A DNA stretch of 64,000 nt, taken from Aminobacter aganoensis (GTDB lineage Bacteria > Pseudomonadota > Alphaproteobacteria > Rhizobiales > Rhizobiaceae). The DNA is taken from positions 744,001-808,000 of the forward strand of contig NZ_JACHOU010000001.1 of assembly GCF_014206975.1 (NCBI RefSeq), given 5' to 3'. The notes under the pieces are model-generated. The model had not been told where the DNA came from and searched no databases. It was given only the letters and a program-made list of their open reading frames with translations. Position numbers and translations under genes: made by a program. Positions 44,846 to 53,510 of this stretch are shown here, one piece after another. The stretch's first letter is position 1. Every line of letters begins with the position of its first letter.

Positions 44846-45400
44846 TCATGGGCGCGCCCTCTCAAGGCCAAGCCGCTGCCGAAGGGTGCTGACGATGTAT
44901 TCACCCTCGCCGGAGTCTACGCCCTTGGCCACCTGGATTGTCTTCGCGCCGTAATCGAAGGCCACTGAAGACGGATCCCCTTGGCGGCTCCACTGTGATC
45001 CACTCCCCTCTTTCCAGCGGAGCTTTGTGATGGAGGCCGGATTGAACCTGCGTGTGCGCGACCAGAAGAGCAGCCGGTAGGAATGCGTCAACGCAACGCT
45101 GGTCGCCCCGATCACCTCGGCACCGAAAATCTGCCACACGAGAGTGCCGACGGCCCCAATCCAGCCCAACGCCCATGCGCATAGCCAGAACAGCAGAAAA
45201 CCCTGTGCCCCACCCTGCGCTACACCGAGCTGATTGAACGCCATGACTCCGCCGGCAGTCCACGCGCCTAGCCACACCAGCAGAAAGGCCAACCCAAATG
45301 CGTTACGGCTGGGAGGCACGCGCAAGATAACCTCGCCATTGATGTTCGAAGTTGTAATCCGCGACGTACGAGGATCCTCGAACCCCATGTCAGTCGTCAT
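44846..45400 (-). CDS. Two-helix membrane protein of unknown function inside the ABC operon
   Basis: A protein of about 184 residues. Residues 1-27 are polar; two membrane helices follow (about 34-58, FGLAFLLVWLGAWTAGGVMA, and 64-88, FLLFWLCAWALGWIGAVGTL). A soluble tail of about 95 residues comes last (VIGATSVALTHSYRLLFWSR to the end) that looks beta-rich, perhaps a PH-like domain. No family recognised. It overlaps the ATPase gene's end by about 11 bp if ATG 45400 is used; ATG 45388, just after that stop, is the alternative. It is not a known part of such importers. Confidence 0.6.
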   Translation of the reverse strand: MTTDMGFEDPRTSRITTSNINGEVILRVPPSRNAFGLAFLLVWLGAWTAGGVMAFNQLGVAQGGAQGFLLFWLCAWALGWIGAVGTLVWQIFGAEVIGATSVALTHSYRLLFWSRTRRFNPASITKLRWKEGSGSQWSRQGDPSSVAFDYGAKTIQVAKGVDSGEGEYIVSTLRQRLGLERARP

Positions 45401-46211
45401 AGCTGTGCCCAGCCCTGAGCCCATCGCGGACGCGCGCGGCGATCGCCAGGAACTCCGGGCTCTCGCGGATGTCGAGTGGTCTTTCCGCTGGCAGCGTCGA
45501 CTCGATCACGTCGGTCACCCGCCCCGGCCGCGGCGACATCACCACGATGCGCGTCGAGAGATAGACGGCCTCGGGAATCGAATGCGTGACGAAGCAGATC
45601 GTCTTGTTGGTCTGCGCCCACAGCCGAAGCAGCTGTTCGTTGAGGTGGTCGCGAACGATCTCGTCGAGCGCGCCGAAGGGCTCGTCCATCAACAGCAGGT
45701 CGGCGTCGAAGGCGAGCGCTCGCGCAATCGAGGCGCGCTGCTGCATGCCGCCGGACAGTTGCCAAGGATATTTCTTCTCGAAGCCGGAGAGGTTGACCAG
45801 ATCCATCGTGCGCTTGATGCGCGCCTGCTGCTCGGCCTTGGGCAGGCCGATGATCTCCAGCGGCAGCCCGACATTGCTTTCGATCGTCCGCCACGGAAAC
45901 AGCGCGGCTGCCTGGAACACGTAGCCATAAGCCCGCGCCTCGCGCGCCTGCTCGGGCGACATGCCGTTGATCGAGATCTTGCCTTCGGTCGGCTGCTCGA
46001 GATCGGCAATGACCCGCAGGAACGTCGTCTTGCCGCAGCCCGAAGGCCCGATGAAGGAGACGAACTCGCCCTTGTTGATGGTCAGATTGACGTCCGACAG
46101 CGCCCGCACCGGGCCGTCATTGGTCTGGAAGGTCAGCCCCAGTTGTCTGGCTTCGACGACGGCGTTTCGTTCGACGCTCGTCGCCGTGGCTTGATTGACT
46201 GTCATGAGCAT
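45390..46211 (-). CDS. ABC transporter ATP-binding protein (SsuB/TauB type)
   Basis: A 273-residue ATPase of the importer. Walker A is FIGPSGCGKTTFLRVIADLE (near 52), the Q-loop is YVFQAAALFPWRTIESNVG, the signature is LSGGMQQRASIARALAFDAD, Walker B/D-loop is LLLMDEPFGALDEIVRDHLN, and the H-loop is ICFVTHSIPEAVYLSTRIVV. The -FPWRT- segment is typical of the NitT/TauT (nitrate-taurine-pyrimidine) class. It leads an importer set of ATPase, two permeases and binding protein on the minus strand, 176 bp behind dihydropyrimidinase. That gap (46212-46387) holds no gene. Confidence 0.93.
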   Translation of the reverse strand: MLMTVNQATATSVERNAVVEARQLGLTFQTNDGPVRALSDVNLTINKGEFVSFIGPSGCGKTTFLRVIADLEQPTEGKISINGMSPEQAREARAYGYVFQAAALFPWRTIESNVGLPLEIIGLPKAEQQARIKRTMDLVNLSGFEKKYPWQLSGGMQQRASIARALAFDADLLLMDEPFGALDEIVRDHLNEQLLRLWAQTNKTICFVTHSIPEAVYLSTRIVVMSPRPGRVTDVIESTLPAERPLDIRESPEFLAIAARVRDGLRAGHSYDD

Positions 46212-46387
46212 TGCCCGACTTTACCCCACATCATGCCATCCTCTCCGAAGATGAGGCAGGCGTCCACTTGATCGGGATGTTTTTGCTGGCCTTGAAGCCG
46301 GATGTCGTTCCGGCGCCATCCTTGCGGCCGCAAGGCGCGGCCGCCATCCCTGTTCGGTACACGGAGATTGCCTGCGCGCAGGCGCGT

Positions 46388-47839
46388 CTACACGCCCGTC
46401 GCCGGGATGCCTGTGCGTTCGACCTTGCGCGGCGCGGTGATCTCCTTCCACTGCGACAGCGCCCGGTTGACCGCCGCATGCGGCTCGCGGGCCACGAACT
46501 CGCCGTGACCGGGATTGGCCTTGATCTCGTGCTCCTGGATCGCCAGCTCGCCGCGGGTGAAGACGAAGCGCGGCAGGCCGGTCAGCTCGATGCCCTCGAA
46601 GACGTTGTAGTCGATCACCGACTGCTGGTGCTTGGCCGCGATCGTCTTCTTGCGCTTGGGATCCCACACCACGAGGTCGGCATCCGCGCCTTCGACGATG
46701 GCGCCCTTCTTGGGATACATGTTGAGGATCTTGGCGATGTTGGTCGAGGTCACCGCCACGAACTCGTTCATCGTCAGACGGCCGGTGTTGACGCCCTTGG
46801 TCCACAAGACAGGCATGCGGTCCTCGAGGCCGCCGGTGCCGTTGGGGATCTTGGTGAAGTTGCCGACGCCGGTGCGCTTCTGCTGGGTCGTGAACGAGCA
46901 ATGGTCGGTCGCCACCACCTGCAGCGACCCCGCCTGCAGGCCGGCCCACAGCGAATCCTGGTGCAGCTTGTTGCGGAAGGGCGGGCTCATCACCCGGCGT
47001 GCCGCATGGTCCCAGTCCTTGTTGAAATATTCGGTCTCGTCGAGCACCAGGTGCTGGATCAGCGGCTCGCCATAGACGCGCATGCCCTTCTGCCGGGCCC
47101 GGCGGATCGCCTCATGCGCCTGCTCGCAGGAAGTATGCACGACATAGAGCGGGCTGCCCACCATGTCGGCGATCATGATGGCGCGGTTGGTCGCCTCGCC
47201 CTCCACTTCCGGCGGCCGCGAATAGGCATGCGCCTCCGGCCCGTTGTTGCCTTCGGCCAGAAGCTTGGCCGACAGTTGGGCCACCACGTCGCCGTTTTCG
47301 GCATGCACCAGCGGCAGCGCGCCGAGCTCGGCGCAACGCTTGAACGACGAGTACATCTCGTCGTCGTCGACCATCAGCGCGCCCTTGTAGGCCATGAAGT
47401 GCTTGAACGAGGTGATGCCCTTGTCGACGACCTGGGCCATCTCGTTGAACACCTGCTCGCCCCACCAGGTTATGGCCATGTGGAACGAGTAGTCGGAGCA
47501 CGCCTTGGAGGTCTTGTTGTCCCACATCTGCAGCGCTTCGAGCAGCGACTGGCCCGGCGACGGCAGGCAGAAATCGACCACCATCGTCGTGCCGCCGGAG
47601 AGTGCCGCGCGCGTGCCGCTCTCGAAGTCGTCGGCCGAATAGGTGCCCATGAAGGGCATTTCGAGATGGGTGTGCGGGTCGATGCCGCCCGGCATGATGT
47701 AGCAGCCGGTGGCGTCGAATTCGTGGTCGGCATGCAAGTTCTCGCCGATGGCGACGATCTTGCCATGCTGGACCAGCACGTCGGCCTTCCACGTCCGGTC
47801 CGCCGTGACGATGGTGCCGTTTCGGATGACTTTGGTCAT
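46388..47839 (-). CDS. Dihydropyrimidinase (D-hydantoinase family)
   Basis: Zinc amidohydrolase of 483 residues that opens dihydrouracil/dihydrothymine to N-carbamoyl-beta-alanine or its methyl homologue. Metal ligands are seen in GGIDPHTHLEMPFMG (HxH), FKHFMAYKGALMV (carboxylated Lys near 150), LVHAENGD, YVVHTSCEQA and VATDHCSF (Asp near 316). The usual HTHLD is HTHLE here, a mild change. Neighbours are beta-ureidopropionase, aminotransferase and PreTA, so pyrimidine catabolism fits better than hydantoin use. Confidence 0.94.
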   Translation of the reverse strand: MTKVIRNGTIVTADRTWKADVLVQHGKIVAIGENLHADHEFDATGCYIMPGGIDPHTHLEMPFMGTYSADDFESGTRAALSGGTTMVVDFCLPSPGQSLLEALQMWDNKTSKACSDYSFHMAITWWGEQVFNEMAQVVDKGITSFKHFMAYKGALMVDDDEMYSSFKRCAELGALPLVHAENGDVVAQLSAKLLAEGNNGPEAHAYSRPPEVEGEATNRAIMIADMVGSPLYVVHTSCEQAHEAIRRARQKGMRVYGEPLIQHLVLDETEYFNKDWDHAARRVMSPPFRNKLHQDSLWAGLQAGSLQVVATDHCSFTTQQKRTGVGNFTKIPNGTGGLEDRMPVLWTKGVNTGRLTMNEFVAVTSTNIAKILNMYPKKGAIVEGADADLVVWDPKRKKTIAAKHQQSVIDYNVFEGIELTGLPRFVFTRGELAIQEHEIKANPGHGEFVAREPHAAVNRALSQWKEITAPRKVERTGIPATGV

Positions 47840-47938
47840 TTTGGTTCCCCAATTGCTGCCACGCTTCTTTCCGAGCGCTTTGGCAAATTTTCAGATCATA
47901 TAAGGACAGGCACTCCGCACAGGCAAAGCGCAAGCAGC

Positions 47939-47959
47939 CCTTCCCCCTTGGGGGAAAGG
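47939..47959. terminator. Hairpin between ureidopropionase and dihydropyrimidinase genes
   Basis: CCTTCCCCCTT and GGGGGAAAGG pair with a tight loop, inside the 151-bp gap behind the ureidopropionase stop at 47991. It may attenuate read-through into the dihydropyrimidinase gene or be a dispersed rhizobial palindrome. Confidence 0.4.
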
Positions 47960-47990
47960 CCATCCTGCGCGGCAATGTCGGTCCAACAAT

Positions 47991-49241
47991 TCACTCCACG
48001 ATCTCCGCGGTCTCGACCACGGCATGAAACAGCACGTCGCAGCCGGCGGCGGCCCATTCGGGATAGATTTCCTCGGCCTCGTTGTGGCTCAGCCCGTCGA
48101 CGCAGGGGCAGAAGACCATCGCCGTCGGCGCGACGCGGTTGATCCAGCAGGCATCGTGGCCGGCACCCGAGACGATGTCGCGATGGCTGTAGCCGAGCCG
48201 GTCGGCGGCGTCGCGCACCGCCTTGACGCAATCAGTGTCGAAGGCAACGGGGTCGAAATGGCCGACCTGCTCGATCTCGAAGGAGATGTCGAGCGCCTCG
48301 CAGATGGTGGCGATGCCCTCGCGCACGCGCCCGTCCATCGCATCCAGCACCTCCTTTTCCGGCGAGCGGATGTCGATGGTGAAGACGGTGCGCCCGGCGA
48401 TGATGTTGCGCGAGTTGGGATAGACCTCCATGTGGCCGACGGCACCGACGGCGTCGGGTTGGTAGTCCATCGCCACCTCGTGCACCAGTTCGGTCACCCG
48501 CGCCATGCCCAGGCCGGCGTTGCGGCGCTTGTACATCGGCGTCGAGCCGGTATGCGCTTCCATGCCGGTCAGCGTCACCTGCAGCCATTTGAGCCCCTGG
48601 CCATGGGTCACCACGCCGATCTCGATCTCCTCGTCCTCGAGGATCGGCCCCTGCTCGATGTGCAGCTCGAAGAACGCCTTCATCTTGCGGGCGCCGACCT
48701 TTTCGGAACCTTTCCAGCCGATACGTTCCAGCTCATCGCCGAAATGCTTGCCGTGCGCATCCTGGCGTGCATAGGCCCAGTCCTGCTCCAGCACGCCGGC
48801 AAACACGCCGGAAGCCAGCATGGCCGGCGCAAAGCGCGTGCCCTCTTCGTTGGTCCAGTTGGTCACGACGATCGGATGCTTGGTCTTGATGCCGAGGTCG
48901 TTGAGGCTGCGGATGACCTCGAGCCCGCCGAGCACGCCGAGCACGCCGTCGAACTTGCCGCCCGTCGGCTGGGTGTCGAGATGGCTGCCCACATAGACCG
49001 GCAGCGCCGCGGGATCGGTGCCTTCGCGGCGGGCAAACATCGTGCCCATCTCGTCGACGCCCATTTCGAGGCCGGCCTCGTCGCACCATTTCTTGAACAG
49101 GTGGCGGCCTTCGCCATCCTCGTCGGTCAGCGTCTGGCGATTGTTGCCGCCGGCGATGCCGGGGCCGATCTTCGCCATCTCCATCAGCGAATCCCACAAA
49201 CGGTCTGAATTGATTCGCAGATTCTCGCCTGGGGCGGCCAT
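47991..49241 (-). CDS. Zn-dependent beta-ureidopropionase / N-carbamoyl amino acid hydrolase (M20 family)
   Basis: A 416-residue dinuclear zinc hydrolase that releases CO2 and NH3 from N-carbamoyl-beta-alanine, giving beta-alanine. M20 ligands are visible: VYVGSHLDTQPTGGKFDG (His/Asp), TNWTNEEGTRFAP (Glu-Glu), FELHIEQGPILEDE (His), the dimerisation-domain LTGMEAHTGSTPMYKRRNAG, and GAGHDACWINR near the end. The ATG at 49241 follows GAGAGGACG; an upstream TTG is less likely. The 49242-49410 gap to the aminotransferase has no gene and no clear promoter. Confidence 0.92.
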   Translation of the reverse strand: MAAPGENLRINSDRLWDSLMEMAKIGPGIAGGNNRQTLTDEDGEGRHLFKKWCDEAGLEMGVDEMGTMFARREGTDPAALPVYVGSHLDTQPTGGKFDGVLGVLGGLEVIRSLNDLGIKTKHPIVVTNWTNEEGTRFAPAMLASGVFAGVLEQDWAYARQDAHGKHFGDELERIGWKGSEKVGARKMKAFFELHIEQGPILEDEEIEIGVVTHGQGLKWLQVTLTGMEAHTGSTPMYKRRNAGLGMARVTELVHEVAMDYQPDAVGAVGHMEVYPNSRNIIAGRTVFTIDIRSPEKEVLDAMDGRVREGIATICEALDISFEIEQVGHFDPVAFDTDCVKAVRDAADRLGYSHRDIVSGAGHDACWINRVAPTAMVFCPCVDGLSHNEAEEIYPEWAAAGCDVLFHAVVETAEIVE

Positions 49242-49410
49242 GGCCAACGTCCTCTCATTCTCTTGTTATGCCCGGAAACCCAGCGGTTCCCGGCGCCGGA
49301 TTTCCTTCGGTGGCTTTCGCCCGGAGCCCCATCCACGGACGGGACCCCTTTTTGTCTCTCGGAGCCGTCTCCGGAGAGCATGGACGCCCTCCGGGTTCAA
49401 GCTCCGTTGG

Positions 49411-50739
49411 TCAGTCGATCGTCCGCAGCACCTCGCGGACGTGATCGATCAGTTCGTCGATCTGGCCCTTGGTGATGATCAGCGGCGGCGACAGCGCGAT
49501 GATGTCGCCGGTGGTGCGGATCAGCGCGCCGCGCTCGAACGCCTTCACGAAGGCCGAGAAGGCGCGCTTGGTCGGTGCGCCGGCAATCGGCGACAGCTCG
49601 ATCGCGCCGATCAGGCCGATGTTGCGGATGTCGATGACATGCGGCTCGTCCTTCAGCGAATGCAGCGCCTCTTCCCAATAGGCGCCGAGTTCGGCGCCGC
49701 GGGTCAGGAGCCCCTCTTCCTTGTAGGTGTCGAGCGTGGCCAGTGCCGCGGCCGAGGCAATCGGATTGCCCGAATAGGTGTAGCCGTGGAAGAACTCGAT
49801 CATGTGCTCGGGGCCGGTCATGAAGGCGTCGTGGATTTCCTTCTTCACGAACACCGCGCCCATCGGGATGACGCCGTTGGAGACGCCCTTGGCGGTGGTG
49901 ATGATGTCGGGGACGACGCCGAAATAATCGGCTGCGAACGGCGTGCCGAGACGGCCGAAACCGGTGATGACCTCGTCGAAGATCAGCAGGATGCCGTGCT
50001 TGGTGCAGATGTCGCGCAGCTTCTGCAAATAGCCCTTCGGCGGGATCAGCACGCCGGTGGACCCGGCGACCGGCTCGACGATGACGGCGGCGATGGTCGA
50101 GGCGTCATGCAGGGTTACGATGCGCTCGAGCTCATCGGCCAGCTCCGCGCCATATTCCGGCTCGCCCTTGGTGAAGGCGTTCTTGGCGGGCAGGTGCGTG
50201 TGCGGCAGGTGATCGACGCCGCCCAGAAGCGTGCCGAACATCTTGCGGTTGGTGACGATGCCGCCGACCGAGATGCCGCCGAAATTGACGCCGTGATAGC
50301 CGCGCTCGCGGCCGATGAGGCGGGTACGCGCGCCCTCGCCCTTCACGCGCTGGTAGGCGATCGCCATTTTCAGCGCGGTCTCGACCGATTCCGAACCGGA
50401 ATTGGTGAAGAACACGTGGTCCATGCCCTGCGGCGCGATGTCGACGAGGCGGTTGGCCAGTTCGAAGACGATCGGGTGGCCCATCTGGAAAGCCGGCGCG
50501 TAGTCGAGCTCGGCCGCCTGTTTCTGGATCGCCTCGGTGATCTTGGGCCGGCAGTGGCCGGCATTGACGCACCACAGACCGGCGGTGCCATCGAGAATCT
50601 TGCGGCCGTCGCTCGATGTGTAATGCATGTCCTTGGCCGCAACCATCATGCGTGGCGCCTGCTTGAACTGCCTGTTCGAGGTGAACGGCATCCAGAATGC
50701 GCTGAGATCGTTGGGCGTAACTTTTAGCCTGTCCGACAT
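49411..50739 (-). CDS. Omega-amino acid:pyruvate aminotransferase (class III)
   Basis: A 442-residue PLP aminotransferase. FWMPFTSNRQFKQAPRMMVA is the typical N-terminus of omega-amino acid:pyruvate transaminases; TNSGSESVETALKMA binds PLP phosphate, IFDEVITGFGRLG contains the PLP Asp, and TTAKGVSNGVIPMGAV the PLP Lys (near 288). It would convert beta-alanine plus pyruvate to malonate semialdehyde plus alanine, closing the reductive pyrimidine pathway. The ATG at 50739 follows AAAGGAAAGC. A RutR-like box lies 79-94 bp upstream, shared with the divergent regulator. Confidence 0.93.
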   Translation of the reverse strand: MSDRLKVTPNDLSAFWMPFTSNRQFKQAPRMMVAAKDMHYTSSDGRKILDGTAGLWCVNAGHCRPKITEAIQKQAAELDYAPAFQMGHPIVFELANRLVDIAPQGMDHVFFTNSGSESVETALKMAIAYQRVKGEGARTRLIGRERGYHGVNFGGISVGGIVTNRKMFGTLLGGVDHLPHTHLPAKNAFTKGEPEYGAELADELERIVTLHDASTIAAVIVEPVAGSTGVLIPPKGYLQKLRDICTKHGILLIFDEVITGFGRLGTPFAADYFGVVPDIITTAKGVSNGVIPMGAVFVKKEIHDAFMTGPEHMIEFFHGYTYSGNPIASAAALATLDTYKEEGLLTRGAELGAYWEEALHSLKDEPHVIDIRNIGLIGAIELSPIAGAPTKRAFSAFVKAFERGALIRTTGDIIALSPPLIITKGQIDELIDHVREVLRTID

Positions 50740-50817
50740 GACCAAGCTTTCCTTTCTTCCCCTGTTTCGGTACGGCCAACGCTTGGTCTTCGGTGCGTTT
50801 TTGTGTTACGCAATTTT

Positions 50818-50833
50818 TTGACCGATTGGACAA
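50818..50833. promoter_or_regulatory. RutR-type operator between aminotransferase and tetR genes
   Basis: TTGACCGATTGGACAA matches 12 of the 14 fixed positions of the E. coli RutR consensus TTGACCA-NN-TGGTCAA (differences at positions 7 and 13). It lies in the 221-bp divergent region, upstream of both the aminotransferase and the RutR-like gene, so it could control both. Confidence 0.7.
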
Positions 50834-50960
50834 ACGTTAGCACCGCCGCTTCGGCGGTCAAGGGATTACTACCGGAAATGCGGCTTCTGAGGCGCGCTCC
50901 ACAGGTCGGCAAGAACTGGTCCAGCGGATTGGTCCAGATACGATCTCCGTCCACCCTCCA

Positions 50961-51611
50961 ATGCGGGACGCCATAACCATGGAAGGCTCGACACCGCGCG
51001 GCCGTACCCGCATCCAGAAAGAGAAGCGCGAGGTCATTCTCGAAGCGGCGCTGGAGGTGTTCTCCACCAATGGGTTCCGCGGTTCGACCATCGACCAGAT
51101 CGCCGAGGCGGCGGGCATGTCGAAGCCCAATTTGCTCTATTATTTCCGCCGCAAGGAAGACATCCACGAGACGCTGATGCACCGGCTGCTGGAAACCTGG
51201 CTGGCGCCGCTGAAGGAACTCGACAACATCGGCGACCCGATGACCGAGTTGCGGGGCTACATCAGGCGCAAGCTCGAAATGGCGCGTGATTTTCCGCGCG
51301 AAAGCCGGCTCTTCGCCAACGAGATCCTGCAGGGCGCGCCCCGCATCATGGCGATGCTCGAAGGCGAGCTGAAGACACTGGTCGACGAAAAGGTCGACGT
51401 CATCAAGGGCTGGATGCGATCAGGCAAGGTCGTCCAGGCCGATCCCTGGCACCTGATCTTCGCGATCTGGGCCACGACCCAGCACTATGCCGATTTCGAC
51501 GTCCAGGTCCGCGCCGTCCTCGGCCCCGACCGCGGCGGCGAAGGCCGCTTCGAAGACGCCGCCCGCTTCCTCGAACAGCTGTTCATCGAAGGACTTAGGC
51601 CGAAAAGCTGA
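50961..51611 (+). CDS. rutR: TetR-family regulator, RutR-like
   Basis: A 216-residue TetR repressor. The DNA-binding domain (about 20-75) reads KEKREVILEAALEVFSTNGF, RGSTIDQIAEAAGMSKPNLL, YYFRRKEDIHE. The next block, RDFPRESRLFANEILQGAP, with DPMTELRGYIRRKLEMA, is closely RutR-like, as is the C-terminal TQHYADFDVQVRAVLG. RutR of E. coli senses uracil/thymine. Its place divergent to the pyrimidine-degradation genes, plus two operator-like boxes, supports a uracil-responsive role. ATG 50961 is used; 50979 (MEGSTPRGRT) is an equally possible start, and neither has a strong ribosome site. Confidence 0.88.
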   Translation: MRDAITMEGSTPRGRTRIQKEKREVILEAALEVFSTNGFRGSTIDQIAEAAGMSKPNLLYYFRRKEDIHETLMHRLLETWLAPLKELDNIGDPMTELRGYIRRKLEMARDFPRESRLFANEILQGAPRIMAMLEGELKTLVDEKVDVIKGWMRSGKVVQADPWHLIFAIWATTQHYADFDVQVRAVLGPDRGGEGRFEDAARFLEQLFIEGLRPKS

Positions 51612-51649
51612 ATCGGTGCGGCATCTTGCGGCTTCGTTCAAATGCTGTC

Positions 51650-51661
51650 GTTGCATGCAAC
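51650..51661. promoter_or_regulatory. 12-bp palindrome GTTGCATGCAAC upstream of the NYN gene
   Basis: A perfect 12-bp palindrome, 53-64 bp before the ATG of the NYN-domain gene and 39 bp after the tetR stop. It resembles a dimer operator but no matching regulator is identified. Confidence 0.35.
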
Positions 51662-51713
51662 CAGATATTGAAAAATCGGATTGTACTCTCGTCAGCCTGA
51701 GTTGGATGACTAG

Positions 51714-52439
51714 ATGGCCACCCTGCGGATTGCACTCCTGATTGACGCCGACAATTTGCCGCCAAGCCGGGCACCGGAAATGTTGGCAAGAGCCAGGTCT
51801 CTGGGCCACGTCGTAGTCAGAAAGGTCTTCGGTGACTTCTCCGCAGGCCGGCTCGCAGAGTGGATCGAGCAATGCCAGTCCATGGCGCTTGAGCCGGTTT
51901 TCCAGATCTCCAGCGGTAAGGGCAAGAACTCGACCGACATGGCCATGACGATCCATGCGATGGACCTACTCCACGGCGACCTTGTCGATGCCTTTTGCAT
52001 AGCATCCAGCGACCGCGATTTTCTACCCCTCATCCACCGGTTGGTCGGATCTGCCAAGGAGGTCCATGGTATCGGCGAGGCCAAGACCAACGACGCTGTG
52101 AAAAAGGCCTACACTGCCTTTTTTGAACTTGGCGCAGAGCCGAAGCAGGCACCCCTCTCGGCCACCACATCGGCACACTCCGGGTCGAAATCGCCTGGCA
52201 ATGCACGCCTCCTCGCTGCCTTGGACAAGATAGAGCCCATGTCGGCCGTAAGCGATTGGTTTGTGCTATCGACACTTTCCAACGCACTTCGCAAAGCCGA
52301 TCCAGCGCTCGCTGCCTCATTTTGCGGAAAAGGCAAATTCCTGAAAAATCTCAGGGCCTGCGGTCTCTTCGTTGAAAAGGGCAGCGGCGCGACAATGCAA
52401 GTTTGCCTTCGGACAAATGGCAGACAGCACTCGCCATGA
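51714..52439 (+). CDS. NYN-domain (PIN-like) nuclease with C-terminal OST-HTH/LOTUS-like region
   Basis: A 241-residue protein. The NYN/LabA nuclease-like domain (about 5-145) keeps the acidic set: LLIDADNLPPS, STDMAMTIHAMDLL and FCIASSDRDFLPLIHRL, residues that bind metal in PIN/FLAP RNases. After a Ser-rich linker (about 150-170), residues 170-235 (NARLLAALDKIEPMSAVSDW; ALRKADPALAASFCGKGKFL; KNLRACGLFVEKG) look like an OST-HTH/LOTUS RNA-binding domain. Together these suggest an RNA-cleaving or RNA-binding protein. Slightly lower GC than its neighbours. Confidence 0.82.
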   Translation: MATLRIALLIDADNLPPSRAPEMLARARSLGHVVVRKVFGDFSAGRLAEWIEQCQSMALEPVFQISSGKGKNSTDMAMTIHAMDLLHGDLVDAFCIASSDRDFLPLIHRLVGSAKEVHGIGEAKTNDAVKKAYTAFFELGAEPKQAPLSATTSAHSGSKSPGNARLLAALDKIEPMSAVSDWFVLSTLSNALRKADPALAASFCGKGKFLKNLRACGLFVEKGSGATMQVCLRTNGRQHSP

Positions 52440-52505
52440 CCTTCGCAATAGCACCACAAACTTCCGCCGAACTACAAGTGCGAGGCCGGGCGCAGCCAGT
52501 TCCGC

Positions 52506-52964
52506 TCAGGCAGCCCTGGCTTCGGCCACCGGATGCACGGCGTGGAACGTCACGCACAGCCGGTTCCAGGTGTTGATCATACCCAGCGCCACAGTCAGCT
52601 TGACCAGTTCCTCTTCGGAGAAATGCTTGCGCGCCGCGGCGAACAGTTCGGCCGACACGCCGGCCTCGGCGATGTTGGTGACCGTCTCGGCCCAGGAAAG
52701 CGCCATGCGCTCGCGCTCGGTGAAGAGCGGCGATTCCTTCCACGCTGCGACGAGCCAGAGCCGCTGTTCGGTTTCGCCGTCCGCCTTGGCTTCACGGCTG
52801 TGCATGTCGACGCAATAGGAGCAGCCGTTGATCTGGGACGCCCTGAGCTTGACCAGGTGCAGCAGGCCGCGCTCGAGCCCGCATTCGTCGACAGCCTTGT
52901 TGAGCGCGACCAGATGCTTGGTCAATTCGGGTGCTGCGGTGTAGAAATTCAGCCTGGGCTTCAT
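52506..52964 (-). CDS. Carboxymuconolactone decarboxylase-family (AhpD-like) protein
   Basis: A 152-residue CMD/AhpD-like protein. The redox motif is GCSYCVDMHSREA (CxxCxxxH), typical of alkylhydroperoxidase-like members; residues 40-125 form the helical CMD domain with LVKLRASQINGCSYC and LSWAETVTNIAE. A good AAAGGAAG ribosome site precedes the ATG at 52964. The start overlaps the Rrf2 gene's stop by 4 bp, so the regulator and this probable peroxidase/oxidoreductase are one operon. Confidence 0.9.
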   Translation of the reverse strand: MKPRLNFYTAAPELTKHLVALNKAVDECGLERGLLHLVKLRASQINGCSYCVDMHSREAKADGETEQRLWLVAAWKESPLFTERERMALSWAETVTNIAEAGVSAELFAAARKHFSEEELVKLTVALGMINTWNRLCVTFHAVHPVAEARAA

Positions 52965-53494
52965 GGCATCTTCCTTTCGTTGATCGTTCTTGTCTTGGAA
53001 CTCTGCGGCCGCTGGTTCTGCGCCACGAAGGCGCAACTGGCGGCCACGACGCGCGGATCGGCATCCGCGGTGAAATCGGCAACGATGTCAGACAGCCGCG
53101 TTTCGGCGAGCGCCGTCCGGTAGGCCCGTTCGGCCTTGAGCATGGCGACGTTGATGCCGCAGGGTTTGACATAGGCCGAGGCGTCCAGCGCATAGGCGCC
53201 TTTCTGCCGGATCTCGCCGCAGCGGAACGCCGGCTCCCTGCCCTCGACAGCAAGCACGATGTCGAGCAGCGTGATCTGCTCCGCCGAACGCGCCAGCCGG
53301 TAGCCGCCATTCGGCCCGGGCACCGATTCCAGGATCTTCGCGCCGGTCAGCGCCTTGAGGTGCTTGAGCAGGTAGCTCGGCGACTGGCCGAAGGCCTCGG
53401 CCATGGCATTGCCCGGCAGCGTGCCGTCGCCCTCGACGCCCGCCAGCATCGCCGCGCAATGGATCGCCGCCTCCACGCCGTCGCCAAGCTTCAT
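52961..53494 (-). CDS. Rrf2-family transcriptional regulator
   Basis: A 177-residue winged-helix regulator. GNAMAEAFGQSPSYLLKHLK (helix-turn-helix), ESVPGPNGGYRLARSAEQIT (wing) and LLDIVLAVEGREPAF are Rrf2 hallmarks. Cysteines appear at about 91 (FRCGEI), 111 (KPCGIN) and 151, but the compact three-Cys cluster of IscR/NsrR is not evident, so a cluster-free redox or thiol switch is possible. It starts an operon with the CMD protein. A tandem 16-bp repeat just upstream is its likely operator. Confidence 0.9.
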   Translation of the reverse strand: MKLGDGVEAAIHCAAMLAGVEGDGTLPGNAMAEAFGQSPSYLLKHLKALTGAKILESVPGPNGGYRLARSAEQITLLDIVLAVEGREPAFRCGEIRQKGAYALDASAYVKPCGINVAMLKAERAYRTALAETRLSDIVADFTADADPRVVAASCAFVAQNQRPQSSKTRTINERKMP

Positions 53495-53510
53495 GACCGC
53501 ACATTCCTAT

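Noticed and set aside
49242-49410. Possible small gene or terminator between ureidopropionase and aminotransferase
   Set aside because: Only short frames without ribosome sites and weak GC-rich pairing; treated as plain intergenic DNA.
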